A DNA stretch of 38,697 nucleotides, taken from NCBI GenBank assembly GCA_947380285.1, contig CANCQD010000005.1, forward strand, positions 1 through 38,697, read 5' to 3'. The position numbers and the translations under genes are program-made. The stretch is from Burkholderiaceae bacterium (GTDB lineage: Bacteria; Pseudomonadota; Gammaproteobacteria; Burkholderiales; Burkholderiaceae). Below, piece after piece: positions 34,212-38,697 of the stretch. The stretch's first letter is position 1. Each line of letters begins with the position of its first letter. The notes under the pieces were generated by a model. That model worked only from the letters and a program-made list of their open reading frames with translations. It searched no databases and had not been told where the DNA came from.

Positions 34212-34778
34212 TTGCCTTGTATTTCACCCCCTAGAAATATTTTGCTCATTTCAGGTGTAGTGCTCTCTCACCTATTGGTTTTGCTGGGGCTTTTATCGAT
34301 ACCCCTTGGTAGTGAAAAATCGCCTACTCAGGAAGTTCTCATGGTGAGTTTGATGGGTGATAGAGCAAAGTCCTCTGTAATGAAAAAATCTATTGTTACA
34401 CCTCAAATTATTTCATTCTCAGGCAAAGAAAACCAAAGCCTGATGGAGGCTGGTGGAATTTCTTCCCTTATTGGTATTGAGGGTGCCAGTCGATTAACAG
34501 AGGGTACGGCTAGGCAAGCTATACATAGCCCAAAACCCCATTACCCCTTGGCAAGCAGGCAACTTAGGGAGCAAGGTTTAGTTATCGTTAAGTTATGCGT
34601 GAATGAACAGGGAGTCGTGGGTGAGGCTGGCATTTCTAAGAGTTCAGGCTTTCAGAATTTGGATCACTCTGCCCTTAAGACCCTGGTGCAGTGGAGATTT
34701 TCAGAAATTTCCTCAAGTTCAAGCGGCCTTTTTCCACAATGCTTTCAGACGCCTATTCAATTTACCTTAGAGGGTTAG
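34212..34778 (+). CDS. TonB family protein (short energy-transducing protein)
   Basis: A 188-residue protein with an N-terminal membrane helix (residues 9-32) and a C-terminal TonB domain (about 106-188) containing PKPHYP, REQGLVIVKLCV and SSGFQNLDHSAL. The linker of about 70 residues lacks the proline-rich stretch usual in TonB, so its periplasmic reach is short. The start is a TTG at 34212, supported by AAGGAAG ending five bases upstream. No exbB or exbD is in the window. It is followed by hemP with three bases between, then the receptor, so it probably energises that receptor. A possible Fur site upstream could not be recognised. Confidence 0.85.
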   Translation: MPCISPPRNILLISGVVLSHLLVLLGLLSIPLGSEKSPTQEVLMVSLMGDRAKSSVMKKSIVTPQIISFSGKENQSLMEAGGISSLIGIEGASRLTEGTARQAIHSPKPHYPLASRQLREQGLVIVKLCVNEQGVVGEAGISKSSGFQNLDHSALKTLVQWRFSEISSSSSGLFPQCFQTPIQFTLEG

Positions 34779-34781
34779 TAG

Positions 34782-34961
34782 TTGAGCGAGAAAATTACCT
34801 CCAATTTCGATTCACCCCACATTCGAGTTCCTCAATTATTCCCCAAGATAATTTCTAGTGAGGCGCTATTGGGTCAAGCGAAGCAGATTTGTATTCTGCA
34901 TGAAGGGCATGCATATCAATTGCGCATCACTAAATTAGGAAAGCTCATTCTGACAAAGTAA
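34782..34961 (+). CDS. hemP: hemin uptake protein HemP
   Basis: A 59-residue protein with the HemP pattern in its C-terminal half: SSEALLGQAKQICILHEGHA followed by YQLRITKLGKLILTK. The start is TTG at 34782, with GAGGG (34770-34774) seven bases upstream, and the reading frame is open without interruption. HemP proteins accompany heme or iron uptake receptors, and in Burkholderia a homolog acts as a needed activator of the receptor gene. It lies between the TonB-like gene and the outer-membrane receptor, so it supports a heme or iron role for this set. Confidence 0.88.
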   Translation: MSEKITSNFDSPHIRVPQLFPKIISSEALLGQAKQICILHEGHAYQLRITKLGKLILTK

Positions 34962-35045
34962 ATATGAATTAAGTAAGCAGCCAGCAAGAGCATTTTCATA
35001 TGCATATAGCCAGCGATTTTTTATTTTTATCACTGGAGATGGTAT

Positions 35046-37124
35046 ATGAAGCATCAAGAATTTTTTCGCCCCCGAAATCGGTTGGCCTGGATTTCATCGC
35101 TTGCATTTTTATATGGGAGCTCTTTTTCAGGCTTGGTTAAAGCGCAAGACATTGAGTTGCCTAGAATTGATATTGTTGGTCGCGAAGAAAATGCTGTACG
35201 CAAAATTCCAGGAACGGTCGATGTCATTAATCAACAGAAGATGGAGGAGTTGCAACCTCAATCCTTGCAAGATGTTTTAAAGACAATTCCGGGTGTCAAT
35301 ATTCGCGGAGATGAAGGTGGTCTGGGATCTATCCCAAATATTGGAATTCGGGGTTTAAATCCGACTCGAAGTACAAAGGTTCTCTTGTTAGAGGATGGCG
35401 CCCCAATCCAACCAAGTCTTTTTATTTCCAATGCTTCCTATTACAGCCCGCCGGTTGAGCGCATTGGGGGCATTGAGGTATTAAAGGGGGCATCAGGTCT
35501 GAAATACGGACCGTCTAATATTGGCGGGGTTGTTAATTACCTTAGCAAAACACCATCTCAGGGCTTTAAGCTAACAGGCAAATTAGGTAATTACGGCTAT
35601 CGTTTGGCGGAGGTGGAGGCAGGGGGTAAATCATCCTCGAATGGTGCAATTGGCGGAATCAACCTTATTCAATCTGAATCTAACGGTTATCAGGGTAATG
35701 CTTTTAAGATGTACGACATCCTCATGAAGGGCGGAATCGAGATTGCTCAGAATCAGTGGCTAAGCTTGAAATACACCCACTACGATAACAATATCAATAC
35801 GTCTTATGTGGGTCTACGCCCTACTCAGTATGCTAATCGCATATCAGATAACCCTGCTCCCAATGATCGTTTTATTACCCAACGAAATGCCGTAGATCTG
35901 AATCACTCTATTGAAATTAATTCGGATACCAAAATCAATACCTTGATGTATTGGAGTAAGTTAAATCGGGATTATTGGCGACAAAGCATTGTTAAGCGCA
36001 CTCAAGATGAAACAGTTTTTAAGGGTTGTAATCTTGGTGCCGATTGTCTGATTGGGCGGAATCGAGAATTTCAAATGTTAGGTGTGGATTCTCGGATAAG
36101 CCATGCATATCAGGCCCTCGGTATTTCTAACGAAGCAGAGTTTGGTATTCGCTTGCATACTGAATCTCAAATCAATAAGCTAGTCAGCTCTAAATCGCTA
36201 GCCTATTCTGGTCGACTTTCCTCGCAAGAAGAAAATAAGGCTAATTCAGTGGCCGTATACGCGCAAAACCGTTTCTTGCTGGGTAAAGACTTTGCCCTCA
36301 TTCCAGGGGTGCGAGTGGAAAGTTATAACCAGACTCGTTCAAATATCATCACTGGTAAAGCGGGGAGTGCTAAGAATGTAGAAACCATTCCGCAAATTGG
36401 CGCTACTTGGCAGCTTATTCCTCAAGTTCAAGCATACGGCAGTGTTTATAAAGGTTTTGCGCCAGCGCAACTAGCCACCGCAATTGACGACAAAGGGGTT
36501 GATCAGCAGCTAGCACCAGAGCGCTCAACCAATATGGAGCTTGGCTTGCGCGGTCGCTCGGGGGATTTTTCTTACGATTCGGCAGTTTTTAGCATGAACT
36601 TTAGTAATCAAATCGTGAACCAGAGCTTGGCTGCAGGCATCTCCAAAGCAAACGGTGGAAAAAGTTTGCACCAAGGCGCTGAATTAGCTTTGGCTTATAA
36701 ATTGTGGCGTGGTTGGGGTATTAACGGTAATGCCACCTATATCCCAGTAGCAAAATTTGTGGGCACGAATTCTTTGGGCCGGGATGGCAATCGCATTCCT
36801 TATACGCCTAAACTCACTTCCAATTTGGGTGTTAGCTATGAAAAGAATGGCTTCAATACTTTGGTAACTCTCAATTATGTTTCTATTCAGTATGCGGATT
36901 CAGCAAATACGGTTGCGCAAAATGCCATTGGTACTTTAGGCGAGGTTCCTGCCTTCACAACAGTCAATTGGAGTGCTAACTATGCAATCAATAAAGATTG
37001 GAAAGTATTTGGAGTTATTAATAATCTATTAGATAAAAGATATATATCCAGTCGGAGTCCAGATGGCATTTTTGCTGGTGCACCACTCAATTTCCAGGCA
37101 GGCATGAGTTATCAATTTAATTAA
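35046..37124 (+). CDS. TonB-dependent outer-membrane receptor (FecA-like)
   Basis: A 692-residue receptor with a signal peptide (about 1-34, ending GLVKA). A plug domain (about 45-165) carries PRIDIVGREENAVRKIPG, VNIRGDEGG, NIGIRGLNPTRS, LLLEDGAPI and VLKGASGLKYGP. A 22-strand barrel follows, ending in a C-terminal INNLLDKRY region and the final aromatic FQAGMSYQF. The plug resembles FecA and siderophore receptors more than classical heme receptors, and I see no FRAP/NPNL heme motif. Its neighbour HemP suggests heme, so the ligand is open. GGAGA lies six bases before the ATG. It is the last gene of the uptake set. Confidence 0.92.
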   Translation: MKHQEFFRPRNRLAWISSLAFLYGSSFSGLVKAQDIELPRIDIVGREENAVRKIPGTVDVINQQKMEELQPQSLQDVLKTIPGVNIRGDEGGLGSIPNIGIRGLNPTRSTKVLLLEDGAPIQPSLFISNASYYSPPVERIGGIEVLKGASGLKYGPSNIGGVVNYLSKTPSQGFKLTGKLGNYGYRLAEVEAGGKSSSNGAIGGINLIQSESNGYQGNAFKMYDILMKGGIEIAQNQWLSLKYTHYDNNINTSYVGLRPTQYANRISDNPAPNDRFITQRNAVDLNHSIEINSDTKINTLMYWSKLNRDYWRQSIVKRTQDETVFKGCNLGADCLIGRNREFQMLGVDSRISHAYQALGISNEAEFGIRLHTESQINKLVSSKSLAYSGRLSSQEENKANSVAVYAQNRFLLGKDFALIPGVRVESYNQTRSNIITGKAGSAKNVETIPQIGATWQLIPQVQAYGSVYKGFAPAQLATAIDDKGVDQQLAPERSTNMELGLRGRSGDFSYDSAVFSMNFSNQIVNQSLAAGISKANGGKSLHQGAELALAYKLWRGWGINGNATYIPVAKFVGTNSLGRDGNRIPYTPKLTSNLGVSYEKNGFNTLVTLNYVSIQYADSANTVAQNAIGTLGEVPAFTTVNWSANYAINKDWKVFGVINNLLDKRYISSRSPDGIFAGAPLNFQAGMSYQFN

Positions 37125-37149
37125 CTGAAGACAATTAAAAAATAGAGAT

Positions 37150-37740
37150 TTATTGCCTAGCAAATTGAATTAGTGGTGCGATATCTCCTTGATCTGCAGC
37201 GCGTAGAGCGGATAAGTAGTTTTGGCGTGTGGCGCCTGGGGTGGTAATTGAATTGTTGCCACCCCAAGAAAATCTTTTACCACCAAGGCTGACAATGAGA
37301 GCATCCGCTATCAATCGTGCATGACGACCATTGCCATTTGGAAAAGCATGGATCAGCACTAACTGATGATGAAAGCGCACTACGACTTCATCAATAAGCA
37401 TTGTTTTATTTTCAATTTGATAGGCAGTGTTATCTAAGAGATTCTTGAGAGCAACAGCAATTTGAGTCCAGTCAATACCTATGCTCTTAGCGCTCTTTCT
37501 GAACGTGCCAGCCCACTGCCATGTTTGATTAAACATGCGGCTATGCAATTCACGCACCAAGCCCTCATTTAAACCTTGAATGATCTTTTGACGCGCGATC
37601 CAATCTGCGCCTTCGACAATATTCAACTCTTCCCAAGCATTTAACTCGGCTTGAGTCCTAATGTGTATGGGGATGAGACCAAGAGCTTCATCCGGATCAA
37701 TCGGAGTGGCTCCTTGCGCGTATTCAAACTGCATCACCAT
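37150..37740 (-). CDS. Fic family protein, 'mobile mystery protein B'
   Basis: A 196-residue Fic-domain protein; the N-terminal FEYAQGATPIDPDEALGLIP is typical of the mobile mystery protein B family. The Fic motif is H131-A-F-P-N135-G-N-G-R139-H-A-R142, where position 135 is Asn in place of the Asp/Glu that binds magnesium in classic Fic AMP-transferases. Fic enzymes modify hydroxyl groups with AMP or similar groups, often as toxins. Its ATG codons at 37740 and 37734 overlap the stop of the XRE gene (TGATG at 37736-37732), so translation is coupled. AAGGA lies upstream of 37740. Confidence 0.9.
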   Translation of the reverse strand: MVMQFEYAQGATPIDPDEALGLIPIHIRTQAELNAWEELNIVEGADWIARQKIIQGLNEGLVRELHSRMFNQTWQWAGTFRKSAKSIGIDWTQIAVALKNLLDNTAYQIENKTMLIDEVVVRFHHQLVLIHAFPNGNGRHARLIADALIVSLGGKRFSWGGNNSITTPGATRQNYLSALRAADQGDIAPLIQFARQ

Positions 37741-38192
37741 AGATTCCTTCTGGGGCCATCCAAAATCTCTTTTGCTAGTAGTTGCAGTTGCTTTTCACTA
37801 GCGGACTTGTCTACCGACTGATCCTCAAGACTCATCGAATGAGAAATGGGGCGCAGTCTTTCACGCGCAACCGTAATAGCGCGATCTTCCAAGATTTCTT
37901 CTAAAGATTTGCGTGGCACTAGGGTGTATTGCAACTCGCAATCTAAGGCGCTCGCCAGCTTTCGTAAGCTAGCTAAAGTGATCTTTTCATCAGCTTCAGC
38001 TTTTTCAAGCTTAGCAATGCTATGTGGCGTAACTCCGAGCTTACGAGCCAGTGCAGAGGCGGACATACCCAAAGATTCACGGATAGCCTTAACCCACCCA
38101 TTTCCTGGGCGGCTTGGGGGGCGAGCATCCCTTAACTTAGTAAGGGCTAAATCCATTTGATAGAGTTGTAAGTTGGCGAATTTCTTGTTCAT
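37734..38192 (-). CDS. XRE-type regulator, 'mobile mystery protein A'
   Basis: A 152-residue DNA-binding protein with a helix-turn-helix of the XRE type (about residues 45-75; SASALARKLGVTPHSIAKLE). It is followed by a strand-forming part (ALDCELQYTLVPRKSLEEIL) and a charged tail with AVARERL-like sequence. It matches the mobile mystery protein A family, which is always found next to the Fic protein. It is probably the regulator or antitoxin that represses its own operon through the three palindromes upstream. Its Shine-Dalgarno region lies in the nearest palindrome, so binding there could also affect translation start access. Confidence 0.9.
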   Translation of the reverse strand: MNKKFANLQLYQMDLALTKLRDARPPSRPGNGWVKAIRESLGMSASALARKLGVTPHSIAKLEKAEADEKITLASLRKLASALDCELQYTLVPRKSLEEILEDRAITVARERLRPISHSMSLEDQSVDKSASEKQLQLLAKEILDGPRRNLW

Positions 38193-38196
38193 ATTG

Positions 38197-38210
38197 ATAC
38201 CTATAGGTAT
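38197..38210. promoter_or_regulatory. operator copy 1: perfect palindrome ATACCTATAGGTAT
   Basis: A perfect 14-base palindrome, four bases upstream of the XRE start codon, so it overlaps the ribosome-binding region. Its centre is 33 bp from the next copy. Confidence 0.85.
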
Positions 38211-38225
38211 AAATTAATATGTCTT

Positions 38226-38255
38226 ATTGTAACCTATAGGTATAAATTAATACAA
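38226..38255 (-). promoter_or_regulatory. candidate sigma-70 promoter of the XRE-Fic operon
   Basis: Read on the minus strand, TTGTAT (38250-38255) and TACAAT (38226-38231) are separated by 18 bases. Operator copy 2 fills most of the spacer. The fit to the consensus is good for -10 and fair for -35. Repressor binding would block RNA polymerase directly. Confidence 0.6.
38230..38243. promoter_or_regulatory. operator copy 2: core ACCTATAGGT
   Basis: The same 10-base core palindrome with one flanking base changed. It lies in the spacer between the proposed -35 and -10 and touches the -10. Its centre is exactly 33 bp from both neighbours. Confidence 0.85.
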
Positions 38256-38262
38256 CAAATTA

Positions 38263-38276
38263 ATACCTATAGGTAT
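38263..38276. promoter_or_regulatory. operator copy 3: perfect palindrome ATACCTATAGGTAT
   Basis: Third copy, identical to copy 1 over 14 bases, upstream of the proposed -35. Together the three copies are phased at 33 bp, about three helical turns, so bound regulator dimers would lie on nearly the same face of the DNA. Confidence 0.85.
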
Positions 38277-38373
38277 CAAAAATCTATAAGAAGGAGGAGT
38301 TTTAGGTTAAAAAAACAAGGTCATTCCGTCAAGGGCATCCCAAAGGGATAGTTTCATAACCTTAGGTGTCTAG

Positions 38374-38404
38374 AAAAGAAAAACGCCACCCTGGTGGGTG
38401 GCGT
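38374..38404 (-). terminator. Rho-independent terminator of ssrA
   Basis: A perfect 8-bp stem ACGCCACC / GGTGGCGT with a six-base loop. Read on the minus strand, TTTT, C and TTTT follow. It lies 22 bases after the tmRNA 3' end. Confidence 0.9.
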
Positions 38405-38426
38405 TGGACTGTTACATACTTCAAAT

Positions 38427-38697
38427 TGGTGGAACCGGCGGGAATCGAACCCGCGTCCGCAAATCCTCCACAACAAGTTCTACATACTTAGTCATATCAT
38501 TTGATTTAATTAGTTAAGCACGGACTGACACGTTCTTCGCTAACGATTCACTAAATTTTCGAATCATTCCCCGTGACATGAAATGATCTTATCTCTTGTA
38601 AATGACCCTGATCTAGCTTGCGCTAGCTGACCCAAGAGAGAATCAGTTCAGGGGCAACCGCAATTAAGCGGCTAGTGCGAAACGTTCGTCGTTTGCA
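38427..38697 (-). ncRNA. ssrA: transfer-messenger RNA (tmRNA), 3' part; 5' end outside the window
   Basis: The 3' end, read on the minus strand, is the tRNA-like T-arm GGTTCGATTCCCGCC and ends in CCACCA at 38427. The tag reading frame lies at the window edge. tmRNA rescues stalled ribosomes by adding a degradation tag. At least 271 bases are present; the 5' tRNA half and upstream pseudoknot are cut off by the window end. The 3' end of ssrA is a common site for insertion of mobile DNA, and the accessory XRE-Fic module lies just beyond it. Confidence 0.96.
38664..38696 (-). other. tmRNA proteolysis tag reading frame, ANDERFALAA
   Basis: Read on the minus strand from the resume codon GCA, the frame gives ANDERFALAA and a TAA stop. 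The ending ALAA is the signal recognised by ClpXP and similar proteases. The tag form fits Ralstonia/Polynucleobacter-type betaproteobacteria. Confidence 0.93.

Noticed and set aside
38427..38460. A second copy of the ssrA 3' end as an attachment site
   Set aside because: Reading through the window I found no further copy of the T-arm/CCA sequence, and no integrase gene is present.
1..38697. CRISPR arrays, insertion sequences, prophage genes
   Set aside because: I found no regularly spaced longer repeats, transposase or phage structural genes. The three palindromes near the end are operator-like, with unlike spacers too short for CRISPR.

Overview
The window looks like chromosomal DNA of a betaproteobacterium of the family Burkholderiaceae, most likely Polynucleobacter or a close relative. 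The reasons are a compact low-to-moderate GC genome with very short intergenic spaces, a cbb3 oxidase operon in the usual Burkholderiales order, several orphan Bug-type (TctC) periplasmic binding proteins, and an ssrA gene whose tag reads ANDERFALAA. The genus is inferred from gene style, not from a search. No stretch longer than 300 bases lacks a gene.

Region 1 (1-6.8 kb) is respiratory. It holds ccoN-O-Q-P-G, a short ccoH and an unknown 86-residue membrane protein on the plus strand. A four-cysteine FNR-type oxygen sensor converges on this operon with overlapping stop codons, and a SafE/UreH-like membrane protein follows. ccoI and ccoS are not in the window and probably lie just upstream. 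Region 2 (6.8-10.9 kb) is housekeeping: a SulP anion transporter, a DUF2177 membrane protein, a UspA stress protein and a secreted M23 peptidase.

Region 3 (11-19.2 kb) looks like an uptake and breakdown locus for a hydroxy or sugar acid. It has a TAXI-type TRAP transporter (binding protein plus fused permease), a DHDPS/KDG-type lyase, a 2-hydroxyacid dehydrogenase, an enolase-superfamily dehydratase or racemase, and two paralogous 3-hydroxyacyl-CoA-dehydrogenase-fold enzymes at the two ends. Both enzymes carry the same altered active-site motif. Region 4 (19.2-23.9 kb) has an MFS exporter, a cytochrome b561 and cytochrome c' convergent pair, a site-2 protease, two small genes (55 and 45 residues), a LigB-type dioxygenase-fold protein and the CrcB fluoride channel.

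Region 5 (23.9-29.5 kb) is a six-gene minus-strand operon: Bug protein, MmgE/PrpD, D-2-hydroxyacid dehydrogenase, split chromate-transporter pair, second Bug protein. Region 6 (29.5-34.1 kb) has trhO and a divergent Bug, carboxymuconolactone-decarboxylase-like, pirin and methyltransferase operon. Region 7 (34.2-37.1 kb) is an iron or heme uptake set: a short TonB-like protein, hemP (TTG start) and a FecA-like outer-membrane receptor.

Region 8 (37.1-38.7 kb) is accessory: a 'mobile mystery protein' A/B module (XRE regulator plus Fic protein) lying just downstream of the 3' end of ssrA. Upstream of its first gene are three copies of a 10-bp palindrome spaced exactly 33 bp apart, overlapping a likely promoter. 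The clearest new leads are this operator array, the paired H-(Y/F)-F-M-P-A-H dehydrogenases, the chromate-transporter pair inside a carboxylate operon, and the small genes.
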